Source: Lachnospiraceae bacterium NE2001
GTDB lineage: Bacteria > Bacillota > Clostridia > Lachnospirales > Lachnospiraceae
Direction of reading: 5' to 3'
Assembly (NCBI GenBank): GCA_900110635.1
Contig: FOEK01000001.1
Coordinates: forward strand, 207,694 to 271,693
Length of the DNA stretch: 64,000 nt
Notes under the pieces: model-generated
Told to the model about the DNA's origin: nothing
The model's input: only the letters and a program-made list of their open reading frames with translations
Databases searched by the model: none
Program-made: the position numbers and the translations under genes
Shown: positions 32,086 through 41,277 of the stretch, piece by piece
Numbering within the stretch: position 1 is the stretch's first letter
Layout of the letters: each line of letters opens with the position of its first letter

Positions 32086-33369
32086 TTATGAAAAGTAGGA
32101 ATCAATATAGTCCAGGAATTCTGGATAGGATTTGCGGATACACATGATGTCATCAATCTCTATCTTTGTTTTCAGGATTGTGGCCAGAAGTATAGCACTC
32201 ATTGCCATACGGTGGTCGTTGTAAGAAGAAAGCTTGATAGGTTCTGCCTGATCAGGGGCATTTGCGGGATCGTATCTGAAAACAGTCAGTGCATCCTCGC
32301 TTTCTTCGGTTTTAACTCCAACAGCTGACAGCTGTTCTCTTATGGCGGCAACTCTGTCGGACTCTTTTATTCTAAGTCTATTAATTCCTGTAAATGTTAT
32401 ATCATCGAAAACAAATGGAGCCACCATTGCCATATATGGGGCAATATCTGGGCAGTTTGTAATATCCCATGTTACACCGCTCTTTGGTGAGCGTCCCTGT
32501 TCAGCATCTTCAGCAAGTTTAAGATAATCAGTGATCACTCGGTCTCCCTGCTCGGACTGGAAGTTGAGATTGGTTACCTTGATATCTGTAAACTTCTGAA
32601 GACATAACAGAAAGGCTCCGTTGCTCCAGTCGCCTTCTACGGCGAAGTCTGCAAGTTTACCTGTTTCAGCTGCTTTCTTATATCCGCCAGGAGTTATATG
32701 ATATACATTTCCTTCGCGAACAGCCTCACATCCATACTTGGCAAGCGCGTCCTGAGTCAGCTGGATATATGGTGCGGAAGTTATATTTCCTACTACCTTT
32801 ACTGTACAAGGCTTATCAAAGATAGTAAGGGCCATTAGCAGACCGGAAATATACTGTGAAGAAACGCTTCCGTCGATAACATATTCGCCAGGTGTCATTT
32901 CACCATTCAGAATGATAGAACGAGTTTCTGGATGCTTCGCAAAGTTGAAGTTGTGAGGCATCATAGCATCTGCCAGTTCTTTGATCGGTCTATCGAAAAG
33001 ACGACCTGTAGTTGAGAAGCAGAGCTCTGTGATTCCGTGATGATCACGGCCTTCTCCAAGGAGAAGAGCAGCGGTAACAGGAATCATAAATCTAAGAGTG
33101 GAACCACTTTCGTTACATGGAATGTATAAAGTTCTTCTTCGTCCAACATTTACTGGCTTAGTTCCCATTTCATTTTCAATAATTGTGTTATGAAGAATCT
33201 GAAGAATGATCTTCGTAGCACGAACGTCTTCGCCATCGTTTGCCAGAATTTCCAGATTTGAGTAATCGCCACAAAGGAACCTTATGATCAGTTCTCTGTG
33301 GTAGATTGATTTAGATGGCGGAGCATCTATAGTAAAGTCAAATGTTTTGTTTTCGCAGTTAATTATCAT
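32086..33369 (-). CDS. aroA: 3-phosphoshikimate 1-carboxyvinyltransferase (EPSP synthase)
   Basis: The 427-residue protein is normal in length and has the family signatures in order: PPSKSIYHRE near the N-terminus (phosphoenolpyruvate and shikimate-phosphate Lys/Ser), ESGSTLRFMIP (about 88-98), SSQYISGLLMAL, RIKESDRVAAI and NDHRMAMSA. It makes EPSP from shikimate-3-phosphate and phosphoenolpyruvate in aromatic amino acid synthesis. Its RHR-type residues differ from well-studied class I enzymes, and the TGR-x-FDRPI segment is typical of Firmicutes forms. The start overlaps the end of the acyltransferase gene by 11 bases, so both share a transcript. Confidence 0.93.
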   Translation of the reverse strand: MIINCENKTFDFTIDAPPSKSIYHRELIIRFLCGDYSNLEILANDGEDVRATKIILQILHNTIIENEMGTKPVNVGRRRTLYIPCNESGSTLRFMIPVTAALLLGEGRDHHGITELCFSTTGRLFDRPIKELADAMMPHNFNFAKHPETRSIILNGEMTPGEYVIDGSVSSQYISGLLMALTIFDKPCTVKVVGNITSAPYIQLTQDALAKYGCEAVREGNVYHITPGGYKKAAETGKLADFAVEGDWSNGAFLLCLQKFTDIKVTNLNFQSEQGDRVITDYLKLAEDAEQGRSPKSGVTWDITNCPDIAPYMAMVAPFVFDDITFTGINRLRIKESDRVAAIREQLSAVGVKTEESEDALTVFRYDPANAPDQAEPIKLSSYNDHRMAMSAILLATILKTKIEIDDIMCIRKSYPEFLDYIDSYFS

Positions 33370-34492
33370 GTGTTACTTCCTTTTCTTTTTTAAACAACTT
33401 CTTTATAAGAAAGGCTAGCATTCTTCTGCACCAGTCTAACATCCAGCATATGGAGTAGACAAGAAGTATTATTAGTATGAACTTGATCAGGTAGTCGCCC
33501 TCGGAGTAGAAAGAGATTCGGTCCGTACTAAAGATATCCTCCCATATAAGTGGTCGGATCAACGGATGCTCGTGAATCATATAAACACCCAGGTTACCAG
33601 CGCTGATGTAGTTGATAGCATTTCCCAGTTTTTTGAATCTGGACAGATCCAGCTTCTCAAAGGTTCGGAATATGCAGATGCACTGAAGGACTACCAGAGG
33701 ATTGTCATTATATCCTATTACGTCTTCAATGCCAACATCTGGATAGCTGTAGACGATGAATACATTTACCAGTCCTAGTGCCAGGAATCCTAATAGATAT
33801 AGGTAAGGTTTGCTCCAGATCGAGCCATCCTGGATGTTGTCGTGCTTTCTGAATAAATGATATTTTCTGAGGTAAGCTCCTAGAAGATACATATATATAA
33901 AGTCGTATAAACTCTTTCCACCTTGGGTTGCGAGAATCTTCTTTATTCCGATGATCCCCTCAAAAGGTTCCAGCATACTCAGCGGCTGCCATACAGAGAA
34001 AAGGCAGAAGCAGATTCCAATAAGGATCAGGAAGTGTTTTCTGTCTAGTCCCTGAACCATACGGTTAAGGTATGGGGAAAGTATCAGTACCAGCAGGTAT
34101 AGAGTCATGAAATACCAGGTTCTGGAAAGAAATGGAATAAATGCCTTCAAATACTGGTCGGTGGTGATCACATTTGGCTTTAAAATGCCGTAAATAAAAG
34201 GAATCGTTATCGAGTAGAAGAACATCGGCAGATAACACTTGAGAATTCGCTTCTTATTAAATGTTATCTCAGAGGTGCTCAGGAAATACCCCATGATGAT
34301 TATGAATATATATACGGGGCATCTGCACATAAGCCATATAATCCAATAAGCCAGCTCAGTATGTCCGCCTAAGGCTTGGGCAATATCTGTATAGTCTCCA
34401 TAGTCTGATATATGGAGAAATATAATCTGCATCATCATTATGATGCGAAGTAGTTCTATACTGGGATTTCTCGACTTTTTTTCTTCTTTCAT
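33359..34492 (-). CDS. Acyltransferase 3 family membrane protein
   Basis: The 377-residue protein (from ATG 34492) has about ten hydrophobic segments and the N-terminal SIELLRIIMMMQIIFLHISD region. Here a His after LLR-I-MM-I is the likely catalytic residue of the OatA-type acyltransferase 3 family, which O-acetylates or O-succinylates cell-envelope sugars. The frame is open to 34531, but a promoter with TATAAT at 34502-34507 puts the transcript start only a few bases before 34492, so that ATG is preferred and the leader is very short. The C-terminus is Lys-rich (IKKLFKKEKEV). Confidence 0.85.
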   Translation of the reverse strand: MKEEKKSRNPSIELLRIIMMMQIIFLHISDYGDYTDIAQALGGHTELAYWIIWLMCRCPVYIFIIIMGYFLSTSEITFNKKRILKCYLPMFFYSITIPFIYGILKPNVITTDQYLKAFIPFLSRTWYFMTLYLLVLILSPYLNRMVQGLDRKHFLILIGICFCLFSVWQPLSMLEPFEGIIGIKKILATQGGKSLYDFIYMYLLGAYLRKYHLFRKHDNIQDGSIWSKPYLYLLGFLALGLVNVFIVYSYPDVGIEDVIGYNDNPLVVLQCICIFRTFEKLDLSRFKKLGNAINYISAGNLGVYMIHEHPLIRPLIWEDIFSTDRISFYSEGDYLIKFILIILLVYSICWMLDWCRRMLAFLIKKLFKKEKEVTHDN

Positions 34493-34501
34493 AGCCAATG
34501 A

Positions 34502-34630
34502 ATTATAGCACCAGCATAGTCTTTTTGACAAGACGAAAACTTACCACTAAAAATTGACACTTGGTCAAATGATAATGACTTGACGGAGGTGTCAAAAACA
34601 TTTGACAAATAAGACTAGTTTTGATAGACT
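34502..34630. promoter_or_regulatory. Divergent promoter region with TTGAC/GTCAA repeats
   Basis: Minus strand: TTGTCA (34526-34531) and TATAAT (34502-34507) with an 18-base spacer. Plus strand: TTGACA (34602-34607), 17 bases, TAGACT (34625-34630). Between them TTGAC-x5-GTCAA (34554-34568) and TTGAC-x6-GTCAA (34580-34595) form two small palindromes. They look like binding sites for one regulator acting on both directions; it is not identified. Confidence 0.55.
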
Positions 34631-34664
34631 AGGAAATCATATTCTTAAAGGGGAGATTAAGGTT

Positions 34665-35669
34665 ATGTCAATTCAAGTAGTGGAGGCACTAAAGTCAGGG
34701 GATTACACCGACCAGGTGCTAAAGGATGCTCTTCAGCTGAAGGGCGAGGATCAGCAGGAGCTTTTTGCCGCTGCCCGTGAAAGAAGACTGGAGTATTATC
34801 CAGAGAACAGGGCACAGGCCAGGAGTGTAATTGAGATCAGTAACATCTGCAGACAGAGATGTCGTTACTGTTCAATTGGAGGTAAGGACCAGAGATTTAA
34901 TTATTCACTGGATGCGAACCAGATGGATATGCTGATGGACTATCTATATAACGATGGTCGCAGGGTGGTTCTTCTTCAATCTGGTGAGAATCCAAGTGAG
35001 AAGTTTATTCGAGAGGTTGAGATTGCGGTTAAGGTAATAAAGGAGAAGCATAGTGACCTTCGTATTATTCTCTGTATGGGCGACCTTACAAGAGAACAGT
35101 ATCAGAGACTGTATGATGCGGGTGCTTCTGACTATGTTATTAAGTTTGAAGCTTCAAATGAGGAGCTTTTCCGAAAGTGCAAGCCAAATGATAATCTGGA
35201 GAATAGACTGAAATGCATCGAGGATCTGGCTGAGATTGGATACAGAGTTGGATCAGGTAATATCGTAGGTCTTCCAGGACAGACCTTAGACAATCTTGTT
35301 TCAGACATTTTACTGGTTCATAATCTGCCACTTGGAATGAATAGTACTACTATCTTTATTCCAGCAGAGAATTCTGACTTTGCAAATGAGCCAGCAGGCA
35401 ATCCAAATCTTACGCTCAATATGATGGCAATAATGAGAATAATGAATCCATCCAGACTGATGCCAACCACCAGTTCACTGGAGAAGATGATTGAAGATGG
35501 CCAGTATCTGGGACTTATGGCAGGAGCTAACACGGTTACTATCCATGATGGTACACCAGAAGAACTGCAGGAATATTTCCCAATCTATTCAACACATCGT
35601 GTCCGTCCACAGATAGAGCATTTCAGAGATATACTTCATAGAGCAAACATGACAGCAGATATATGCTAA
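34665..35669 (+). CDS. Radical SAM enzyme, HydE/BioB/PylB type
   Basis: GGGGAG at about 34650 and ATG 34665 give a 334-residue protein; the frame upstream starts at the promoter's own TTGACA and is not a start. The cluster motif ISNICRQRCRYCSIGG (Cys-x3-Cys-x2-Cys) is followed by LQSGEN, which recalls HydE (LQSGED). Later motifs GSGNIVGLPGQT and GLMAGANT fit the TIM-barrel family of biotin synthase, HydE and methylornithine synthase PylB. The C-terminus (STHRVRPQIEHFRDI) is unlike HydE's. It may serve hydrogenase assembly or another cofactor pathway; no HydF or HydG lies nearby. Confidence 0.8.
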   Translation: MSIQVVEALKSGDYTDQVLKDALQLKGEDQQELFAAARERRLEYYPENRAQARSVIEISNICRQRCRYCSIGGKDQRFNYSLDANQMDMLMDYLYNDGRRVVLLQSGENPSEKFIREVEIAVKVIKEKHSDLRIILCMGDLTREQYQRLYDAGASDYVIKFEASNEELFRKCKPNDNLENRLKCIEDLAEIGYRVGSGNIVGLPGQTLDNLVSDILLVHNLPLGMNSTTIFIPAENSDFANEPAGNPNLTLNMMAIMRIMNPSRLMPTTSSLEKMIEDGQYLGLMAGANTVTIHDGTPEELQEYFPIYSTHRVRPQIEHFRDILHRANMTADIC

Positions 35670-35688
35670 TCAAGAAAAATGATAAAAG

Positions 35689-35725
35689 AAAAACTCCTTT
35701 GGAAATATTTTTCCGAAGGAGTTTT
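35689..35725 (+). terminator. Rho-independent terminator of radical SAM gene
   Basis: AAAACTCCTT with GGAAA pairs with TTTCC and AAGGAGTTTT, around TATTT, followed by CTTTAATTT. It lies 20 bases after the stop. Confidence 0.85.
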
Positions 35726-35761
35726 CTTTAATTTATTAGTTTATTGAATCAACGGTATTAA

Positions 35762-36682
35762 CTAGAAATTAGTTGGGCCTTGTGGTGGCTGCTGTTCAAA
35801 ATCCTGAGGCTGTGCAAATCCAGGCTGCTGTGGAGCCTGACCAGCACCCTGCTGTGGTGCAAAGTACTGACTAAAGTCCTGAGGTTGCTGTGGCTGTCCC
35901 ATACCAGGTCCCTGAGGCTGCTGTGGCTGTCCCATACCAGGTCCTTGAGGAGCCATACCCTGAGCCTGATTCATACCAGGACCCTGAGGAGCCATACCTG
36001 GCTGCTGTCCCATACCTGGCTGCTGTGCGAAGCTCTGTCCGCCAAAGTTCTGTGGTGGCTGTGGAGCCAGTCTTCTTCCCTTTAATACAGTTGCAACGAT
36101 AAGTGCAGCTGCTATAAGAAGACATACTATACCAATAATAAAGAGTGTCTTTGCCTGACCAAAATCTCTGATCTGGATGTAATACTCTTTTCCCCATTTA
36201 TCGATTTCATCATCTGTGAAACCACCGCTGCTCATAAAGTCTTTGAAGTAACCGTAGTCTTCATTATCCATCTTTACGATCTTACCTTTGATATGTACGG
36301 TTGTAGTGGTATCTTCAATCTTTCCGTCCATCATATCGTAGGTCTCATCGGTCTGCTTATCCATTTCAGCAAGCATACTTGAATCTGTGACCTGAACACC
36401 CATATATGATTCTTCACCAACAGGAATCACATATCTGTAATAAGTGCTTTCTGTACGTCCGTTTCTCTTGTTCTCAACAGTTTCGAAAACACCAAAGTTG
36501 TAGTAGATATCACCTTCTACAACAGCGCCCTTTTCAATCTGACTGTCTGACATTGTGTTGATGTCCAGTGGGGTCTTCTTAGAATCGGAATACTCTATCC
36601 AGCCAAATATGGTGCAGAGAACTCCGAGCACGAGGGTTATAAGAATTATCTTTACAAACCCTGAGTTAAATATACTTTTCAT
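35762..36682 (-). CDS. Two-TM membrane protein with Pro/Gln/Gly-rich cytoplasmic tail
   Basis: The 306-residue protein has a hydrophobic segment at residues 9-27 and a second at about 176-199, with a 150-residue extracytoplasmic domain between (TYYRYVIPVGEESYMGVQVT and KDFMSSGGFTDDEIDKWG). The last 90 residues are nearly all Pro, Gln, Gly, Met and Ala, with repeats such as MAPQGPGM and GQPQQPQGPGM. AGGAGG at about 36687 serves ATG 36682. The extracytoplasmic part resembles the one in the gene upstream (36710), which shares the Tyr/Asp-rich FEDFFEAGGYDL-type region. They are probably paralogous partners. Function unknown. Confidence 0.7.
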   Translation of the reverse strand: MKSIFNSGFVKIILITLVLGVLCTIFGWIEYSDSKKTPLDINTMSDSQIEKGAVVEGDIYYNFGVFETVENKRNGRTESTYYRYVIPVGEESYMGVQVTDSSMLAEMDKQTDETYDMMDGKIEDTTTTVHIKGKIVKMDNEDYGYFKDFMSSGGFTDDEIDKWGKEYYIQIRDFGQAKTLFIIGIVCLLIAAALIVATVLKGRRLAPQPPQNFGGQSFAQQPGMGQQPGMAPQGPGMNQAQGMAPQGPGMGQPQQPQGPGMGQPQQPQDFSQYFAPQQGAGQAPQQPGFAQPQDFEQQPPQGPTNF

Positions 36683-36709
36683 CTTTACTTCCTCCTAAAA
36701 AGTATTTTA

Positions 36710-37843
36710 TTAATAGAGATTACCATTAGTAAACTCATTATTTGAGTATTCATTATATAGTGGTACCTGATGATTCAGGTAGTTGTTTCTTCTCTCGTCA
36801 ACAGCCTGGATCATTGAACCGTAGTTGCCATTATCAGTTGCACTGGCAAGATCGTTATTGAAGCCTGTGAAGAAATAAGGGGCCCTCTTATACATTTCAT
36901 CAATAATCTGCTGTCCCAGTGGTTCATCCTTAATGGTGACTGCATTCTTCTTGTGATCTCGATCCCACAGAATAACCTGGTAGGATTTGGTTGTTCCTGT
37001 TGGAATGCCGTAGGTTGTATGCTTTGTGGTAGTCACCTGAACGTAGGACCAGACCAGAGAATCATAAGGCATTACCATAGTACCTGGAAATGCTATAAAC
37101 AGAACGTGCTTAGTACCAACTAAGGCATTTCCGATTTGGGTTGCTGTGGCCAAATCTCGTTCCAGTACCTCATCAAGTATTCCATATTTCTTCATAGATT
37201 TCTTGAGAGCATTTTTATAACCACCACAGATAAAGTATATTATCATGGTGATACCGCTGAGTGTTAAAACTATGCCGACGATGACATAGAATAAATTGTT
37301 GTCGCCGTTGTCATCGAGAATTAGATCAATGGGCTTTACCAGCTTGTAGTTGTAATAGACGAACCTGTAATCGCTCAGGTCGTATCCGCCAGCTTCAAAG
37401 AAGTCCTCGAAATATCTTTTCTCTGTCGCTGACATTTCAGTAAGATATCCTTTGCCTGATAGATAAATAGGTGGGAGCTCGGTCTCGATTCCGTCCAGAT
37501 AATCATAGGTGCCGTCTGAAATCTGGTCGGCGATGTCTGTTTGCTTGTTATATACATAGAAGCCCATATATTCGCCGTCATTAGTGGAAGTTACATAGTA
37601 ACGTCCCTTGTCATCAGAACAGTAGTAGTCGTAGAGTATGTTGTTATCGCAAGTGTACCACGCACCGTCCTTATACTGAGAGCTGGGAGTTTCAAAAAGA
37701 TCGGGAGCGGAAAAGAATAGGTATTTAAATAGATTCTGGCATATGCCAAATATTACGGCAACACCCAGCACCATAATAATTAATCCGCCTAATATATATA
37801 TCTTAAAGGCAGACTTTTTTATCGCAGAGTATATCTGTTTCAT
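36710..37843 (-). CDS. Two-TM membrane protein of unknown function (DUF6709-like)
   Basis: The 377-residue protein has a membrane segment at about 16-40, an extracytoplasmic domain of about 145 residues (DGEYMGFYVYNKQTD and YFEDFFEAGGYDLSDYRF), a second membrane segment near 185-210 and a cytoplasmic C-terminal domain of about 165 residues. That domain (DEVLERDLATATQIGNALVG, then YVQVTTTKHTTYGIPTGTTK and IIDEMYKRAPYFFTGF) recalls DUF6709-type proteins of Lachnospiraceae, but I am not certain. It precedes its neighbour by 27 bases in one operon; the two share the extracytoplasmic layout. No enzyme motif is visible. Confidence 0.6.
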   Translation of the reverse strand: MKQIYSAIKKSAFKIYILGGLIIMVLGVAVIFGICQNLFKYLFFSAPDLFETPSSQYKDGAWYTCDNNILYDYYCSDDKGRYYVTSTNDGEYMGFYVYNKQTDIADQISDGTYDYLDGIETELPPIYLSGKGYLTEMSATEKRYFEDFFEAGGYDLSDYRFVYYNYKLVKPIDLILDDNGDNNLFYVIVGIVLTLSGITMIIYFICGGYKNALKKSMKKYGILDEVLERDLATATQIGNALVGTKHVLFIAFPGTMVMPYDSLVWSYVQVTTTKHTTYGIPTGTTKSYQVILWDRDHKKNAVTIKDEPLGQQIIDEMYKRAPYFFTGFNNDLASATDNGNYGSMIQAVDERRNNYLNHQVPLYNEYSNNEFTNGNLY

Positions 37844-37994
37844 ATTTCCTCCCTATAAAGCTTTAACCTTACTTGCCCTGAAGTTGAACCCAGTTGAAAG
37901 CCATTTTAGCAGAAAAGTCCTATTATATGCAACATAAAAGATGTTATAATAAAATATGTAACACGGATTGGGTTTTTTTGGAGGGCTACCACCT

Positions 37995-38573
37995 ATGATA
38001 GAAGAAAAATCTTATGATATGTTTGCGGCAGCAATCGCTCTTGCGGCGGTGAAACACAGCACTCAGACCAGAAAGAATGGGGTGACACCTTATATCTATC
38101 ATCCAATTGCTGTTGCGGAGCTGGTCAGGGATGCTGGCTATGGCCTTGAATATCAGACGGTTGCTATGCTTCACGATGTTCTAGAGGATACAGATACTGA
38201 TGAAGGTGAAATGGCTATCTTTGGTGAGGATATCCTCGTGGCAGTGAAGCTTCTTACGCGGCCTGAGGGGGCTGATGAGGCAAAGTATGTGGCAAATATT
38301 CTGGAGAATCCTCTTGCAAGGGTGGTGAAGAATGCTGATAAGATATGTAATCTTCGAGATGCCATATTAGAAGGTGAAGCAGGTGCTCCGCGATCGAAGA
38401 GAGCTAAGTCATTTGCTGAGCGCTATATAAAGAAGGCTGAGGATTATTATATGGGTCAATTCTCTGAGGCTCTGGATTCTACTATTGTCTGGGCAAAGGG
38501 GGAGCTTCTTCGTGAATTGGTTCCAGAAAAACACGCAATTCCGAGGTTTACCAAAGAATATCTGAGGTTTTGA
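37995..38573 (+). CDS. HD-domain hydrolase (small RelA/SpoT-type)
   Basis: GGAGGG precedes ATG 37995 by 9 bases, giving 192 residues; the TTG at 37968 lies before the ribosome site. The metal-binding HD signature is complete: HSTQTRKNGVTPYIYHP, MLHDVLEDTD (His-Asp) and KNADKICNLRDA (Asp). This is the fold of small ppGpp hydrolases and related pyrophosphohydrolases, without a synthetase domain. It may remove (p)ppGpp or another nucleotide. The gene stands alone, divergent from the membrane-protein pair. Confidence 0.88.
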   Translation: MIEEKSYDMFAAAIALAAVKHSTQTRKNGVTPYIYHPIAVAELVRDAGYGLEYQTVAMLHDVLEDTDTDEGEMAIFGEDILVAVKLLTRPEGADEAKYVANILENPLARVVKNADKICNLRDAILEGEAGAPRSKRAKSFAERYIKKAEDYYMGQFSEALDSTIVWAKGELLRELVPEKHAIPRFTKEYLRF

Positions 38574-38651
38574 TACAGGTTATTAAAGCTTTGATTGAAG
38601 TTATGAAAGGTTTTGATTGAGATTATGAAAGTATGATCAAGGAGGGGTTAT

Positions 38652-40127
38652 ATGTTAAAGGAGTGGGTAAAGGATGAGAGACCATCCGATGAGGTGTTAG
38701 CAGAAAGACTTGAGAAGGCCAGAGCAGAGCTGGCAACAAGACAGATGATGGTTAAAGAGAAGGGGCTTCCGGTTCTTGTGGTATTTGACGGCTGGGGTGC
38801 CGCTGGAAAAGGAAGTGTTCTCGGAAGAGTTATTAAGGGCATGGATCCTAGATTTTTCAAATGTGAAACTTTGACGGAACCAACCAGTGAGGAACTAAGA
38901 CGTCCGTTCCTATATAGATATTTTGTTCGAATACCTAAAGAGGGTAAGTTCTCATTTTTCGATGGAAGCTGGATGGGTGAGGTTACATCCCAGTTTCTGC
39001 ACGGAGAGATTAGCAGTAAAAAATATAAAGAGCACCTGACAAGTATTAAGCGTTTTGAGCGTACTCTAAACGATAATGGCTATCTGGTTGTAAAGTTTTT
39101 CTTCCATATAGATGAGAAGATACAGAAGAAGCGTCTTAAAGAACTGGAGGAGAATAAGCACACCAAGTGGCGTGTTTCCGATAAGGATAAGTGGCAGAAC
39201 AAACATTATGATAAATGTCTTGATGTTTTTGACGAATACATAGAGGCAACTAATCAGTTTGTTGCGCCTTGGTACTTTATTGATTCCTCAGCCAAGAAGT
39301 GGGCTGAACTTCAGGTGACGGAGATTCTGATAGCAAGTATAGATACCGCTCTTGCTAATGCTGAACATCGTCAGGCACCGCTGCTCCAGAATACATTTCC
39401 TCTGAGGGAGACACTGAAGCTGTCTGAGATTCCACTGGATAAGACTCTTACTGATGATGAATACAGGGGGGAACTGGACGCATTACAGAAGCGTCTGGGT
39501 GAGCTACACAATGAACTCTATCATAAGAAGATTCCTGTAATTATTGCTTATGAAGGATGGGATGCTGCCGGAAAGGGTGGCAATATCAAGCGTATAGCTG
39601 CTGCGTTGGATCCAAGAGGTTACGAAGTGCATCCAATCGCAAGTCCTGAGCCTGCTGAAAAGGCACGTCATTATCTTTGGAGATTCTGGAATCGCCTGCC
39701 AAAGGATGGTCATATTGCCATATTTGACCGTACCTGGTATGGCCGGGTTATGGTTGAACGCCTTGAGGGCTTCTGTTCTGAAAATGACTGGCAGCGTGCA
39801 TATAACGAGATAAATGAGTTCGAGAAGGAGCTGGCTGACTGGAATGCGGTTGTGATAAAGTTCTGGGTTCAGATTGATAAGGATACCCAGCTGGCAAGGT
39901 TTACAGACAGACAGAATACGCCAGAAAAGCAGTGGAAGATCACTGATGAAGACTGGCGTAACAGAGAAAAATGGGATCTCTACGAGGAGGCTGTGGATGA
40001 GATGCTGGCAAAGACCAACACCAAGTATGCTCCTTGGTATGTGCTGGAATCCAACGACAAGAAGTATGCCCGTATCAAAGCTCTGAAGACTGTGATCAAA
40101 GCTATCGAAAAGAAGCTTGCTGAATAA
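38652..40127 (+). CDS. Polyphosphate:AMP phosphotransferase, double PPK2 domain
   Basis: The 491-residue protein contains two PPK2 domains in tandem. The first Walker A is DGWGAAGKGS (about 46-55) and the second EGWDAAGKGGN (about 299-309), with FDGSWMG and FDRTWYG as the corresponding Walker B regions. Class II PPK2 enzymes of this length use polyphosphate to convert AMP to ADP. The second domain (lid MVERLEGF, DRQNTPEKQWKIT) looks the active one, since in known class II enzymes the C-terminal domain is catalytic. AAGGAGGGG precedes ATG 38652. Its stop lies 1 base from that of the convergent GH26 gene with no terminator between. Confidence 0.9.
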   Translation: MLKEWVKDERPSDEVLAERLEKARAELATRQMMVKEKGLPVLVVFDGWGAAGKGSVLGRVIKGMDPRFFKCETLTEPTSEELRRPFLYRYFVRIPKEGKFSFFDGSWMGEVTSQFLHGEISSKKYKEHLTSIKRFERTLNDNGYLVVKFFFHIDEKIQKKRLKELEENKHTKWRVSDKDKWQNKHYDKCLDVFDEYIEATNQFVAPWYFIDSSAKKWAELQVTEILIASIDTALANAEHRQAPLLQNTFPLRETLKLSEIPLDKTLTDDEYRGELDALQKRLGELHNELYHKKIPVIIAYEGWDAAGKGGNIKRIAAALDPRGYEVHPIASPEPAEKARHYLWRFWNRLPKDGHIAIFDRTWYGRVMVERLEGFCSENDWQRAYNEINEFEKELADWNAVVIKFWVQIDKDTQLARFTDRQNTPEKQWKITDEDWRNREKWDLYEEAVDEMLAKTNTKYAPWYVLESNDKKYARIKALKTVIKAIEKKLAE

Positions 40128-40128
40128 G

Positions 40129-41076
40129 CTAGTTTTTGACGGAGTAGGTGCTGGCGTAGGCTTTACGCACATCATCGAAGGTGTTGTACTGCTCTGAAAG
40201 GCAGAATTCCTTGGACCAGGTCATAAAGTATGCCCAAGGGATGTGGCTTTCGGCCAGCTTATCTATATCAGGGATATAGCCAACCTCTGTGATTGCAGGA
40301 ACCTTCTTCGAGGTAGTGTTACTAATCAGCTCCTCGTAATGCTTCTGGTAGTCGGTATATTCTTTCTCGCCGAGATAGATATCCCAGCCTATAACATCAA
40401 CATATTCATCGCCTGGATAAGATTCTTTGGTTGGCGCACTCCAAACCCAGAGAAGATTGTCCAGGTGATATTTATTTACAAAGAGGTCGTACATCATAAT
40501 GTACATTTCCTTTGTTACTTCACCACCCTTGGCTCCCCACCAGAACCACTCTCCCTCAGCCTCATGGAAAGGTCTCCAAAGGATAGGGATATTCTTTTCC
40601 TTAAATATTTCAAGCTCTGCGGCAATCTTTTCAAGATCTGAGTAAAATGCTTCTCTTTCGGGAGTTCCTTCTATAAGCACCTGTCTTGCGTCGAAGTCAG
40701 TATTCTTCATATAAAATGCTTTATCTCGTCCTCCCAGTGGTGAGAACCAGTGGAAGCAGAAACAAAGAATAGAGTCAGTGGTCTCGGCAACCTTAAGAGC
40801 AGTCTTAAGAGTGTCTCTGTTTTCATATACCTCTGTAAGGCACTCCTCGCTGGCATCATCATAGTTAATATTTGGACTGTAGGATAACATTTCAAATCCC
40901 ACCACCTTTGGATAGTGACCAGTCAGCTCGTGAATCAGCTGATACTCCTCCATAGGGTTGGTCTGGGTGTGCTGTCCGGTAAGAATTGATGTGCCGGCAA
41001 CATTAACAAGATAACCTAGAAGAGCCTTCGCCTTCTCGGTTGCATTTGGATTGACAGGGGTTGTGTCGTAATTCAT
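40129..41076 (-). CDS. GH26 beta-mannanase, no signal peptide
   Basis: The 315-residue protein begins MNYDTTPVNPNATEKAKALL and has the GH26 landmarks: SILTGQH near residue 31, WRPFHEAEGEWFWW with acid/base Glu172, and AITEVGYIPD with nucleophile Glu264. GH26 enzymes cut beta-1,4-mannan, and some act on mannobiose or short oligomers. There is no signal peptide or membrane anchor, so it likely works in the cytoplasm on imported manno-oligosaccharides. TCCGGAG-type sequence precedes the start on the minus strand. It is convergent with the PPK2 gene. Confidence 0.9.
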   Translation of the reverse strand: MNYDTTPVNPNATEKAKALLGYLVNVAGTSILTGQHTQTNPMEEYQLIHELTGHYPKVVGFEMLSYSPNINYDDASEECLTEVYENRDTLKTALKVAETTDSILCFCFHWFSPLGGRDKAFYMKNTDFDARQVLIEGTPEREAFYSDLEKIAAELEIFKEKNIPILWRPFHEAEGEWFWWGAKGGEVTKEMYIMMYDLFVNKYHLDNLLWVWSAPTKESYPGDEYVDVIGWDIYLGEKEYTDYQKHYEELISNTTSKKVPAITEVGYIPDIDKLAESHIPWAYFMTWSKEFCLSEQYNTFDDVRKAYASTYSVKN

Positions 41077-41277
41077 ATTTTTCTCCGGGTTGTTTGATAT
41101 AGTGTATAAAAACTTTGACTATTATAACATAAAATAAATGGTAATAATAGTCGAACGCTGTTATAATAGTAGAGCCTGACTTGAATTGGTTAAAATCTCA
41201 CTAGTTCTGAGGGGCGAGTCAGTGCGGGAGTTTATGAAAATCTGCGGTTATTTAGTAAAATGATGAAGGAGAAGGGT

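Noticed and set aside
35780..36085. Plus-strand ORF rich in Leu/Trp/Ser opposite the Pro/Gln tail
   Set aside because: It is the antisense reading of the repetitive Pro/Gln/Gly coding sequence and has no ribosome site.
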